From assembly GCA_002315385.1 (NCBI GenBank), contig DCHZ01000013.1:1-59533 (forward strand): a stretch of 59,533 nucleotides of DNA, in the 5' to 3' direction. Source of the stretch: Firmicutes bacterium UBA1739. GTDB taxonomy: Bacteria > Bacillota > Clostridia > Peptostreptococcales > Anaerovoracaceae. A model generated the notes under the pieces. That model had not been told where the DNA came from, made no database searches, and saw only the letters and a program-made list of their open reading frames with translations. Shown piece after piece: positions 43,552-52,693 of the stretch. The position numbers were made by a program, and so were the translations under genes. Positions within the stretch are counted from its first letter, which is position 1; every line of letters starts with the position of its first letter.

Positions 43552-44652
43552 CTATTCCACAATGTTAACTTCTTCGCCTTCTTTTACGTACTGCTGACCT
43601 ACAACAACCACTGTGTCTCCGGCCTTGATTCCCGACAGAATTTCCGCCTGTTCACCGTTATCGATACCTACTTCCACCACATTGATTACCGGCAGCTTAT
43701 CCTTAAGGGTAACCACAACTGTTTCGCCGTTCTTAATTATTACAGCCTCCGAAGGTACTATCAGTGCCTGATTGCTTTCCTCACTCTTTATTCTGACTTC
43801 GGCAAACATTCCGGCCATCAGATCATTTTCCGCTCCGCTGAGACTGATAGTCACAGGATATGTAACTGTTCCCGTACCCGGTATCTTCGAGAAGGTCTTC
43901 ACTCTGCCCTGCACAGTTTTATCCAGGGAAGAAATATATACATCCACAGCATCACCTACGTTTATTTTTCTTGCAAGGTTTTCCGTAACCGTAGTATTTA
44001 TTTCCAGTGTAGACGTGTCAACAATGGTTCCCATCATTCCCTGAGAAGCAACTCCGCCCTCTGTTACACTCAGTGCCGTTATGCATCCGCTTATCGGTGC
44101 CGTAACTGTATAATAGCTGAGTGTGGATGAGGCATTCTGTGCTGTTATTACAGCATTATCGTACTGAAGCTTTGCGGAATCGTAATCCGCCTGGGAAATG
44201 GCTCCTTCGTTATACAGAACAGTCATTCTGTTCAGAGTAGTCGCCGCCATTGACAGTGCTTCATTTGCCTGTGCCATTCCGTTTCTGACCTGGGTATCAT
44301 CTATTGTAAACAGAGTCTGACCCTTGCTGACTTTATCTCCCACTTTAACATTTACCGAGGTTACTTTTCCCGCAACCATAGGCACAATTGCCACCTCATC
44401 TCCGGCTTCGATTTTTGCCGTAACAGGTGCCTCAACACTGATAGAGCCCATCTGAGCTGTTGCTGTTTTCACATTAACCGCAACTGTTTCATCTGTCTCT
44501 TTATCAATGACATAATTTGTTACTATACGATAGCCTATCAGTAACAGAAACAATACTGCGATAACGATAATAATTATTTTTCCTTTCTTCCCTTTTTCCG
44601 CATTCACGGGAACAGTCTCCGCTGTCCTCATTTCGTCTTCCCTTTTTTCCAT
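43552..44652 (-). CDS. RND membrane-fusion (adaptor) protein
   Basis: 366-residue HlyD/AcrA-type adaptor. One N-terminal membrane segment (KIIIIVIAVLFLLLIGYRIV), a lipoyl/barrel-sandwich pair (VAIVPMVAGKVTSVNVKVGD, KGQTLFTIDD), a helical hairpin, and a beta-barrel (VDVYISSLDKTVQGRVKTF). It would link the RND pump to the TolC-like protein. First gene of the operon. AGGAGG is 14 bases before ATG 44652; a second Met at residue 8 is an alternative start. Confidence 0.92.
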   Translation of the reverse strand: MEKREDEMRTAETVPVNAEKGKKGKIIIIVIAVLFLLLIGYRIVTNYVIDKETDETVAVNVKTATAQMGSISVEAPVTAKIEAGDEVAIVPMVAGKVTSVNVKVGDKVSKGQTLFTIDDTQVRNGMAQANEALSMAATTLNRMTVLYNEGAISQADYDSAKLQYDNAVITAQNASSTLSYYTVTAPISGCITALSVTEGGVASQGMMGTIVDTSTLEINTTVTENLARKINVGDAVDVYISSLDKTVQGRVKTFSKIPGTGTVTYPVTISLSGAENDLMAGMFAEVRIKSEESNQALIVPSEAVIIKNGETVVVTLKDKLPVINVVEVGIDNGEQAEILSGIKAGDTVVVVGQQYVKEGEEVNIVE

Positions 44653-44980
44653 GATACTGCTTATGTCCTCCTATAATACGCAAGTGTAGTCCCCTAAAAT
44701 ACATTATCACCTTCTGCACTTTATGAAACAGAGTACAGCGATATTCTTCCGACAGCTGCTGTTTTCCGCCGTATGATACTAATAATAAGTTACGAGTCTG
44801 AGACTGCTGTCAGCTTCGATGTGTAATAGCTGTATGCTTCGGGAACCTTCCCTCTCTTAATCGGATTCCGGAATCCCCGGTTTGTTGTCGCTATACTTAC
44901 TATTTTGAATTCGATGCACTTTTCTGACCCTTCGGTCGATGATTATATTTTAAATTCAACCCGGCATAATGTCAAACACA

Positions 44981-45005
44981 AAATGACCTGCGGGTCATTT
45001 TTTTT
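44981..45005 (+). terminator. Terminator-like hairpin with plus-strand T-run
   Basis: AAATGACC (44981-44988) pairs with GGTCATTT (44993-45000) over TGCG, followed by T to 45005. No plus-strand gene precedes it. It could back up the hisC terminator on the other strand. Confidence 0.6.
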
Positions 45006-45010
45006 GAAAT

Positions 45011-45053
45011 AAAATATCCCTGTGTGCCGGTCCGTTAAGATTCGGTCACAGGG
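45011..45053 (-). terminator. Terminator of hisC
   Basis: CCCTGTG (45018-45024) pairs with CACAGGG (45047-45053) and an inner CCG/CGG, followed on the minus strand by ATATTTTATTTC. It lies 35 bases after the hisC stop. Confidence 0.7.
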
Positions 45054-45087
45054 ATTGAATTTCCTAAGATTTTTTCATTATCCGGTA

Positions 45088-46152
45088 CTACTTTATTTCC
45101 GCAGCAATTTCTTCAAGAGCCTCAACAGCTGCCCGGTTTTCCCGGGTTCTTCCCACTGTAATTCTTATAAAAGTATGATGATTCGAAACCGATATCGATC
45201 TTTCTCTCAGTTTACTGCATATCAGATCGGATTTTTCACTCCGTGCCATAACAAAATTATTGTTGCTTTCATAAACTTTATCAAACAGTCCGGTTCTGGC
45301 ATTCATTTCCATCAGGAGCCTCTGGAGCTCATCTCTCTCCTCGATTATTTCACGGGTATTTTCTCTGAGATGGTCGGGGTATTTAAATAAAGCCGTTCCT
45401 ATAATCTGGGCAACAGTATTCATGTTATAAGGAGCCTTTACGGATCTGAGTGCTGTTGTCAGAGTCACGTTTGCCACCGCGAAGCCGATTCTTACCGCCG
45501 CAAGCCCCAGAGCTTTTGAGCATGTTCTCAGTATAATAAGGTTGTCGAATTCCTCCACCACATCCAGCAGCGACTGCCTGTTATCCCAGAAATCCATATA
45601 TGCCTCATCAAGAATTACGAGGGCATCCACACTCTTAACAAGACGAATAACCTCATCTCTTGCCACTCCCAGAGAAGTGGGATTGCATGGATTCGAGAAG
45701 CACAGCAGTCTTGCGCCGGACTCTCTGCAGGCGTCGATAACCTTATCGATGTCAATTCTGAAATCTTCGTCTTTTTCAACCCTGATAATGTTTTTCTCAT
45801 TAAGTTCTCCGTAAAACTGGTACATGGCAAAATCCGGGGAAATTACCACCATTTTCTCACCTTTATTAATGAAATTGGCATTAATCACACTTATCAGCTC
45901 ATCCGAACCGTTTCCTGCCGTAACGCATTCGGGTCTCACACCATAATAATCGGCAAAACCCTTGCAGAGCTCCGTTGCAAAAGGATCGGGATATCTGTTG
46001 AATTCCATTTTACCTATCATATTCTGAATATCTTCTATAATATAATCCGGTAGATTTTTGTAGGACTCATTTGCGTCAAGTCTTATCCTGCACTCATTCG
46101 GTTTCGCCACTACAGGTCTCAGTCCGGCAAGTCTTTCATCTAATTTATACAT
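45088..46152 (-). CDS. hisC: Histidinol-phosphate aminotransferase-like PLP enzyme
   Basis: 354-residue class I/II aminotransferase of the HisC family. It has LDANESYKNLPDYI at the start, TAGNGSDELISVI, the PLP Asp/Tyr in VILDEAYMDFW, the Schiff-base Lys in LRTCSKALGLAAVRIGF, and RITVGRTREN. AGAGGTG places the start at 46152, not at the ATG 57 bases upstream. Stands alone, without other his genes, so CobD-like or broad aminotransferase activity is possible. Confidence 0.88.
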   Translation of the reverse strand: MYKLDERLAGLRPVVAKPNECRIRLDANESYKNLPDYIIEDIQNMIGKMEFNRYPDPFATELCKGFADYYGVRPECVTAGNGSDELISVINANFINKGEKMVVISPDFAMYQFYGELNEKNIIRVEKDEDFRIDIDKVIDACRESGARLLCFSNPCNPTSLGVARDEVIRLVKSVDALVILDEAYMDFWDNRQSLLDVVEEFDNLIILRTCSKALGLAAVRIGFAVANVTLTTALRSVKAPYNMNTVAQIIGTALFKYPDHLRENTREIIEERDELQRLLMEMNARTGLFDKVYESNNNFVMARSEKSDLICSKLRERSISVSNHHTFIRITVGRTRENRAAVEALEEIAAEIK

Positions 46153-46385
46153 AAAACAAATCACCTCTGTTATTATTATTTTATCCGAAATATCTGTATT
46201 CAGATACATCCGTGCTATGCATTTTCGGGCAAATATCGGATATTACGGTGTTTTTTCCGGTATTTTCATTCAAATGCCAAATATAATATTAAGGCAAAAT
46301 TGCATTTGTTAAAATATACAAAATCTTTAATTTTTATGTATACAGATATCGGCCTGCCATAACAGTTTTTCTGCAGGCCCGCACC

Positions 46386-47192
46386 CTAAATATAGTTTTC
46401 AAATTTAAGACTTACTTCTCCCGAATTCAGAAGCTCTTCCTCTCCGTTAAGAAACTTTACCTTCAGTCTGCATTCATCATCAATGCACAGAACCTCTGCC
46501 GGTGTCTTCTCTCCCGCTCTGCACACTATAACCTCTTTCCCCATCAGACAGCTTCTGCTTCTGTATTCATTAATGTACTCTCCCGAATCTATTCCTTTAT
46601 ACAACTCTTCAAAGCTGTTCAAAAGCTCTGATGTGAGACGGGCTCTGACATTTTCGATTTTTGTTTCAAAAATACTTCCGGCCTTAGCTTTTATTTCCTC
46701 CGGAAATCCCTTTTCCGGAAAAAACACGTTCAGACCTATTCCCACTATTACATATTCTGCCTTTTCACTTCCGGAACCGAAGGAGGCTTCTGTAAGAATT
46801 CCGCCGACTTTTTTTCCATCTACAAGTACATCATTTACCCATTTTATTTTTGCTTTTTTATCCGAAACTCTTTCAATCGCTCTGCAGACGGCCACCGCCG
46901 CCGCCGTTGTGATTCTGCCCAGCTTTTCCGCCGCCAGCTCCGGTCTGAGCAATATGCTGAGATATATTCCTGTGTTTTCCGGGGAAAAAAAGCTCTTTCC
47001 CTGTCTGCCTCTGCCCTCAGTCTGAGATAAAGCTGTCACTGCCGTTCCTTCGCCCGCTCCCTCCGAGGCCATCTTTCGCAAAACACTGTTTGTCGAAGAA
47101 ACTTCATCGAAAAAAATCATTTCCCACTTTATTCCGTTTGCGACCGGCTGCCCGACAATATCCGGTGCCGACAATCTGTCATCGATACTCAT
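46386..47192 (-). CDS. birA: Biotin-protein ligase (BirA, no DNA-binding domain)
   Basis: 268 residues of the monofunctional type. Motifs are FFDEVSSTNSVL, the biotin loop GRGRQGKSFFSP, KWVNDVLVDGKKVGGIL and VGIGLNVF. A C-terminal SH3-like domain follows. The N-terminal winged helix of bifunctional BirA is missing, so it would not repress transcription. Alone in its transcript. Confidence 0.95.
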   Translation of the reverse strand: MSIDDRLSAPDIVGQPVANGIKWEMIFFDEVSSTNSVLRKMASEGAGEGTAVTALSQTEGRGRQGKSFFSPENTGIYLSILLRPELAAEKLGRITTAAAVAVCRAIERVSDKKAKIKWVNDVLVDGKKVGGILTEASFGSGSEKAEYVIVGIGLNVFFPEKGFPEEIKAKAGSIFETKIENVRARLTSELLNSFEELYKGIDSGEYINEYRSRSCLMGKEVIVCRAGEKTPAEVLCIDDECRLKVKFLNGEEELLNSGEVSLKFENYI

Positions 47193-47243
47193 TTTTAACT
47201 GACTCCTTAATCATGCGCAATGCTAACCTCCGATGTCAAAACT

Positions 47244-47272
47244 GCCGGCTGACTTTTATCAAATCAGCCGGC
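47244..47272 (-). terminator. Terminator after the cyclodeaminase homologue
   Basis: GCCGGCTGA (47244-47252) pairs with TCAGCCGGC (47264-47272); on the minus strand AGTTTTGA follows. It lies between the cyclodeaminase-like gene and birA. Confidence 0.7.
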
Positions 47273-47296
47273 TCACTTATTTATTAAACTGTCTTT

Positions 47297-48319
47297 TTAC
47301 AGCGGAAGAATTTTTCCCACTCCCTTTTCAAGAGCCATTTCTATTACCAGCGGTGTTACCGCAAAATCATCTACCGCCATTCCGCTGGGATTTGCCACAA
47401 TCAGCTGCTTATCGGAAGTTCTTCCTTCATGTCTGCCCGCAATAATATGACCTAATTCACAGTTCGGAACCGGAATTTCTCCGTAGAAGTATCCGGCCTC
47501 CACCAGATGCTTCTGCTGCTCCATACTGTCCACCACATAAAGATCCGCCCGGTTAATCGTATCCGGGTGAAACTGCGAATGGAGATCGGTTACTATTATT
47601 GTCTGGCCTTCCGGAACCCATTCATCTTTAATTGTAGGATGAGGATCTGTGCTGAAAAATGTTGCCGATGCCAGAATATCGCTGTTTCTTACAATTTCTT
47701 CAAGGGATGCGGCTTTTTCCATCGGCACAGATAATTTGGAAGAATACAATTCTATCGCTCTGTCCATAGCCGCTTCGGAAACATCCCATACAAGTACTTT
47801 CTTAAGATTCGGTATTCCGAATTCAATCACATCAAAATGATTGCAGCCCTCTCTGCCCAGACCGATCATTCCGAAAACCTCCGAATTCTTTCTGCCAAGC
47901 AGCATTGCCGATACCATAGCAATCATGGGCGTTCTGGTTTCCATAATATGAACTCCGTCCATAACGGCAACGGGCCATCCGGTAGCATAATCACTGACCA
48001 TGAGCATTGCGGACAGTGAAGGCAGTCCATAATCTCTCATATTGTGATTATATGCACCTACCCATTTTACTCCGGCGGATTCCATCCCCGGTATCAATGC
48101 CGGCATTCCGATATAAACTGACTGGGAATCCGGAAACACATGGGACTTCGCAGGCATCTGAGTTTCTCCCAGACTATACATCATAAGTGCTTTTTCCATC
48201 TGATCTTTAAGCACTTCCTGCGGAATACTCAGTTTTTTTACATCTTCCCGTGAAAGATAAAGAATTTCCTTTCCGATATTCAGATGCTTTCTTATTTTGT
48301 CGCTGAATCTTTCGTTCAT
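47297..48319 (-). CDS. Ornithine cyclodeaminase/mu-crystallin family protein
   Basis: 340 residues with a NAD(P)-binding Rossmann fold (VFGMIGLGREGCNHFDVI) and family marks YIGMPALIP, GVKWVGAYNHN, MDGVHIMETRTPM. Members include ornithine cyclodeaminase, alanine dehydrogenase and SbnB-like enzymes; which one is not decidable. The frame is open 20 codons upstream, but GGTGG 6 bases before ATG 48319 fixes the start. No amino-acid neighbours help. Confidence 0.8.
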   Translation of the reverse strand: MNERFSDKIRKHLNIGKEILYLSREDVKKLSIPQEVLKDQMEKALMMYSLGETQMPAKSHVFPDSQSVYIGMPALIPGMESAGVKWVGAYNHNMRDYGLPSLSAMLMVSDYATGWPVAVMDGVHIMETRTPMIAMVSAMLLGRKNSEVFGMIGLGREGCNHFDVIEFGIPNLKKVLVWDVSEAAMDRAIELYSSKLSVPMEKAASLEEIVRNSDILASATFFSTDPHPTIKDEWVPEGQTIIVTDLHSQFHPDTINRADLYVVDSMEQQKHLVEAGYFYGEIPVPNCELGHIIAGRHEGRTSDKQLIVANPSGMAVDDFAVTPLVIEMALEKGVGKILPL

Positions 48320-48410
48320 AATCAACCACCGGCATATTGAACTCAATACGAGTCCGCACCTTTCTCCTTTCTGCTGCATTGTATCAGGGTAATAACTCTG
48401 ATCTCAAAAA

Positions 48411-48441
48411 CCACACAGGACACAGCAGCTGCTGTGTCCTG
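48411..48441 (-). terminator. Terminator after the lipoprotein gene
   Basis: A perfect 26-bp palindrome (48416-48441, arms CAGGACACAGC/GCTGTGTCCTG) is followed on the minus strand by TGTGGTTTTTG. It lies 78 bases after the lipoprotein stop. Confidence 0.75.
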
Positions 48442-48518
48442 AAAAAACCGTTATTGCCATTATTTCATAAGCCACCCGTATAATTTTCAGAAACACAATC
48501 GATACTCGTCACTTTAAC

Positions 48519-49232
48519 CTATTTCTGAATTCCGACAATAAACTGTCCGTTCTGATAGCTTACCACAACAAAATGTCCCTGTGCATTTCCTCCTCCGAAC
48601 AGATAAGAATTATTCTCAATTGTCTCCGTAACTTCATTCGAATAACCTGAGTTAATCAGACTTGCCGCATATGTTTTAACATCCACCATATCGGCTCCGG
48701 TCATCAGGATACAGTAAATCCCGTCCTGCATATCTATTTTCTTTACTGTTCCGTGAGAAGGCTTAGGCACTAACCGGGTGTATTCGTTATCCGGCCAGTT
48801 TGATGTATCGCCGGTTTTAACCTGTGTCTGCGTATTATTCGAAGACTGCTCTTTTTTTTCCGATGAGGAATTCTGAGCTGTATTGCCTTTTATTTCCGAC
48901 TTGCTTCCGCCTTCGGATTTCGCGCTCCTGCCGTTATCCGAAGCTTTTTGACTTGTATTTCCTTTATCTGATTTTTTCTCGGTTTTTCCGGAGCCGCTAT
49001 TATCGTCATCCTTTTTTGATATGACGTTCTGTTCAGGCGTTTCTTTCTCAGCGGTATTCTGAGAAATCTCATTCTTCTCAGCCGAGCCCTCGTTATTCTG
49101 AACAGTCTGCTCTGTATTTGATGCGCTTTCCCCATTGTCCGAAGTCATTTCTGTCCGAGCATCCGAGCATCCGAAAAGAAAAACCGAAAAAATCATAATA
49201 ATAGCCATAAAAACGACTGTTTTGTTTTTCAT
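48519..49232 (-). CDS. Predicted lipoprotein with low-complexity linker
   Basis: 237 residues, not recognized with confidence. A type II signal peptide ends in the lipobox LFGCSD (Cys22). Residues 25-140 are a low-complexity Ser/Asn/Lys/Glu-rich linker (for example SSEKKEQSSNNTQTQ). A compact C-terminal domain of about 90 residues follows (NEYTRLVPKPSHGTVKKID, GFVVVSYQNGQFIVG-type end). It is exported and tethered, with the domain held away from the membrane. Own terminator; function unknown. Confidence 0.8.
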   Translation of the reverse strand: MKNKTVVFMAIIMIFSVFLFGCSDARTEMTSDNGESASNTEQTVQNNEGSAEKNEISQNTAEKETPEQNVISKKDDDNSGSGKTEKKSDKGNTSQKASDNGRSAKSEGGSKSEIKGNTAQNSSSEKKEQSSNNTQTQVKTGDTSNWPDNEYTRLVPKPSHGTVKKIDMQDGIYCILMTGADMVDVKTYAASLINSGYSNEVTETIENNSYLFGGGNAQGHFVVVSYQNGQFIVGIQK

Positions 49233-49608
49233 TTCGTATCCCCCTTATCCGGTAAATATTCGCCACCTGTTATTCCTGCAGCCGATAATCCCCCACGGCA
49301 ACAGAATCTACCATAAATCCCAATTCTATTCTATCATTTTCATAGCTCTATGCAAGCACAAAAAATCAAATCGTAATATTTTAGAAATATTTTTGAAATA
49401 TTTCTGTATAATATGGCAAATATTATACCGTTGCTTTATTAATTCATCTATATATAGAAGATTTTATTGCAATAGCACAAGATACACAGAATCATCTCAA
49501 TACGAAATTTTCAAATCTTCGATAAAACAGTATTCTTCGCCGATTCTGTTTTGAAACCGTTACATCGCCTCAGCCGTTATTATACGGGGTTTCCGGACAG
49601 TCCGGCGG
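49233..49608. other. Intergenic region without recognizable gene
   Basis: About 375 AT-rich bases. A weak hairpin (AAAACAG/CTGTTTT, about 49518-49555) may end the metH transcript. No riboswitch or small gene is seen. Confidence 0.5.
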
Positions 49609-52041
49609 TCAGTTTCCGTAGTATTCCCGTGCAAATCTTACCGTGTCCATTGCATCCGGCGAATACTTGTCGGCACCGATGAGCTTTGAATAATCTTCGT
49701 TCAGGACAGCCCCTCCGACAATCACCCTGATATCCTTTCCGGTTTTGCGAAGAAGACTTATGGTATCTTTCATTGCGGGGACAGTAGTTGTCATCAGTGC
49801 ACTCAGTCCCACTACACAGCAGCCGGTCTCGACAGCTTTATCTCTTATTGTCTCCGGGGAAACATCCTTGCCGAGATCAATAACATTGAATCCATAACTC
49901 TGCAGCAGAACTTTTACGATGTTTTTACCTATATCATGAATATCACCTTTAACAGTTGCCAGAATCACCGACTGCAGTGTATCGTTTTCTTTTTTCGGAA
50001 GCTTTTCTCTGACTACTTCAAAGGCTCCCGAAGCTGCCTCCGCACTGAGTAAAAGCTGCGGAAGATATGCTTTACCCTCCTCAAAAGCTTTGCCTATTTC
50101 GTTAAGAGACGGTACAATGTGATTATTGATAATGTTTAAAGGCTCTTCTTCATTCACCAGTTTAGCGGCTTCCTCCGCGGACTTTTTCTTCATTCCCTTA
50201 AGTATGCTGTCGAAAAGTGCAGATTTCCCACAATTGGCGGCGTCATCTTCCGCTGTACGGTTGTTTGAAACCGCTTCGGAATTATCAGCTGCACCAGATG
50301 GTATTTTCACACTTTTTTCAGGCTTTCTCTCAGCATAACCGATATATTCAAGGCAGTTTTCATCCATACAGTTCAGTGCTCTGAATGCATAGTACACGTC
50401 CATCATAGCTTCCGAAAACGGGTTCATGATGGCACAATTCATACCCCTCTCCAGAGCATTCGCAAAAAACACTGAATTAATCATATCTCTTTCAGGCAGG
50501 CCAAAGGAAATATTTGATACTCCCATGCTGGTTTTAATGCCCATTTCGCTGAGTTTTTTTACCACTTCAAGGGCAACACGCGCTCCTTTCTGATTCGAAG
50601 AAATGGTCATGGCCAGGGGATCCACAATAATATCCTTACTGTCGATTCCGTATTCAGAAGCTCTCTTTATAATATCCATGGCGATATTAAATCTTCCTTC
50701 GGCAGTATCCGGTATTCCGTCCTCTCCGATAGTCAGCGCTATCACTGTCCCGCCGTATTTTTTAACAATCGGGAATATACTGTCCATAACTTCGCTTTTT
50801 CCGTTTACGGAATTTACCAGCGGTTTCCCGTTATATATTCTCATTCCCGCTTCCATGGCTTCCGGATCCGAGGTATCAATCTGAAGCGGAAGATCGCTTA
50901 CGCTTTGCAGTGCCCTGACCGCATCTTTCATCATTTTCGGCTCATCAATTTCCGGAAGTCCCACATTAACATCCAGAATATGAACTCCCGCCTCATCCTG
51001 CCTGATGCCCTCGGTAAGAATGTATTCCATATTATTAGTCTTCAGAGCTTCTTTCAGCTTTGGCTTACCGGTGGGATTGATCCTTTCTCCGATGAGAACC
51101 GGACTTTCACCCATTACCACCTCATGAGAATATGAGGATACCATTGTGTAATTTTTTTTCTCCGGTATCCTGTAAGGAAGCTTTTCCACTTTCTCAATCA
51201 TTTTCCTCATATATTCAGGAGTGGTACCGCAGCAGCCTCCCAGAAGAGTGCCACCCTTTTGAGCAATTTCAACCATGTATTCGGAGAATCTCTCGGCATC
51301 TATATTATAGGTCATTTTTCCGTTTACCATTTCCGGAAGTCCGGCATTCGGCATTACTATTACCGGAACAGAAGCATATTTTTCAAATTCCCCCATAATT
51401 TCAAGCAGTTTATCAGGTCCGAAGGAGCAGTTCATTCCCAGAGCGTCAACGCCCAGCCCCTCCAGCATGGCAATCATGGCACCCGGTGTCGCACCGGTCA
51501 TCAGCCGTCCTCTCTCATCATATGCATTAGATACGAATATCGGAAGATCGGAGTTCTCTTTAGCAGCCACTACCGCCGCTTTGGTTTCATACGCATCATT
51601 CATGGTTTCGATAATAATGAAATCCGCACCGCTCTTCACCGCCGCTTTCACGTTATCCGCAAAAATCGACACAGCTTCTTCAAAAGAGCAGGATCCTATA
51701 GGCTCCAGCATTTTTCCCAGGGGGCCCATGTCGAAGCCCGCAAATCTGTCGGGTTTTCCGCCGGCCGCCGCCTTTACACAGTTTATTCCGGCCTCTATAA
51801 GCTCCTCATAATTTTCATATTTTTCCCTGTTTACACCAAAGGTATTTGAAACCACCAGATTACAGCCGGCTTCATAATATGCCCTGTGAACCGCTTCCAG
51901 TTTTTCCGGCTTTGTAATACTCCACAGCTCCGGTCTTTCTCCCGGCTGAAGTCCCATGCCCTGAAGCAGTGAGCCCAGTCCTCCGTCGAAATACAAACGT
52001 TTCTGCTTTATCGTTTCAAGAAGTCTGTTATTTTTTTTCAT
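49609..52041 (-). CDS. metH: Cobalamin-dependent methionine synthase MetH (without activation domain)
   Basis: 810 residues. Homocysteine domain 1-290 with zinc ligands (GMNCSFGP, GGCCGTTPEYM), pterin-binding domain about 310-570 (IGERINPTGKPKLKEAL, DVNVGLPEIDE), B12-cap and B12-binding domains about 630-800 (ATVKGDIHDIGKNIV with the cobalt-ligand His, VVGLSALMTTTVPAM). The usual C-terminal reactivation domain is absent and is encoded by the gene just upstream. Overlaps it by 14 bases. Confidence 0.97.
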   Translation of the reverse strand: MKKNNRLLETIKQKRLYFDGGLGSLLQGMGLQPGERPELWSITKPEKLEAVHRAYYEAGCNLVVSNTFGVNREKYENYEELIEAGINCVKAAAGGKPDRFAGFDMGPLGKMLEPIGSCSFEEAVSIFADNVKAAVKSGADFIIIETMNDAYETKAAVVAAKENSDLPIFVSNAYDERGRLMTGATPGAMIAMLEGLGVDALGMNCSFGPDKLLEIMGEFEKYASVPVIVMPNAGLPEMVNGKMTYNIDAERFSEYMVEIAQKGGTLLGGCCGTTPEYMRKMIEKVEKLPYRIPEKKNYTMVSSYSHEVVMGESPVLIGERINPTGKPKLKEALKTNNMEYILTEGIRQDEAGVHILDVNVGLPEIDEPKMMKDAVRALQSVSDLPLQIDTSDPEAMEAGMRIYNGKPLVNSVNGKSEVMDSIFPIVKKYGGTVIALTIGEDGIPDTAEGRFNIAMDIIKRASEYGIDSKDIIVDPLAMTISSNQKGARVALEVVKKLSEMGIKTSMGVSNISFGLPERDMINSVFFANALERGMNCAIMNPFSEAMMDVYYAFRALNCMDENCLEYIGYAERKPEKSVKIPSGAADNSEAVSNNRTAEDDAANCGKSALFDSILKGMKKKSAEEAAKLVNEEEPLNIINNHIVPSLNEIGKAFEEGKAYLPQLLLSAEAASGAFEVVREKLPKKENDTLQSVILATVKGDIHDIGKNIVKVLLQSYGFNVIDLGKDVSPETIRDKAVETGCCVVGLSALMTTTVPAMKDTISLLRKTGKDIRVIVGGAVLNEDYSKLIGADKYSPDAMDTVRFAREYYGN

Positions 52042-52693
52042 AATTCATCCCCATAATTGCCGTAATGGACTTTGACGGAGTCATGAAACAGGATTCATTC
52101 AATACTATTCCCAGAGTTTTCTCACCCCGCAGGCAATCCATAACTATTTTCTGATTTTCTATTCCGCAGTCTCCGTATCCGGGACTGTATCTCGGGCGCC
52201 AGATTATTTCACTTCCGGCTTCTTTAATATCATATCCGGTTTTTCGTATTTCATCAGACCCGTCCCGAAAATTATTTCTTATTATTTCTTCCGTATAATC
52301 ACATAATGCTTCCGCTGCTGCGGAAGCCATTGCATCGGTAATAAAATGCTCTCCCGGTGAGGTTATGCCAAGACGCATCAGCAGCCTATCAACACCTGTT
52401 CCGATGGTGACCGCAAAAATAAAAGCATTAGTGCATCCTTTCAGATTTTTATACAGATTATTACTTCTGATTTCCGCAAATCCGAAATCACAAACCCCGG
52501 GCTCCGGGAATTTCAGTCCGGTAACGGTATACGCAAATCGACAGTTCATTGCTTCATCAAGCTTTTTTCTGCAGTTTACAGAAATCTCATCTTCAAGACT
52601 GCCGGTGCCGCCCATTCTTCTTCTGAACTCGGTTTCACTTATAATCAATTCCCGGGAATCAACATGACCGCATACCACATCCTCGTACATCAT
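52028..52693 (-). CDS. Stand-alone MetH reactivation-domain protein
   Basis: 221 residues resembling the vitamin-B12-dependent methionine synthase activation domain (Met_synt_B12). The SAM-binding-type loop reads RPRYSPGYGDCGIENQKIV. It lies between metF and metH, overlapping metF by 4 and metH by 14 bases, so all three are made together. It presumably reactivates oxidised cobalamin on MetH in trans. Confidence 0.88.
   Translation of the reverse strand: MMYEDVVCGHVDSRELIISETEFRRRMGGTGSLEDEISVNCRKKLDEAMNCRFAYTVTGLKFPEPGVCDFGFAEIRSNNLYKNLKGCTNAFIFAVTIGTGVDRLLMRLGITSPGEHFITDAMASAAAEALCDYTEEIIRNNFRDGSDEIRKTGYDIKEAGSEIIWRPRYSPGYGDCGIENQKIVMDCLRGEKTLGIVLNESCFMTPSKSITAIMGMNYEKK

Larger units (their letters stand above)
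44653..45087. other. Intergenic region with two hairpins
   Basis: No gene is seen. The first part holds the upstream region of the efflux operon. Two terminator-like hairpins lie at 44981-45005 and 45011-45053 and are listed separately. The middle (44720-44980) shows no recognizable element. Confidence 0.5.
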
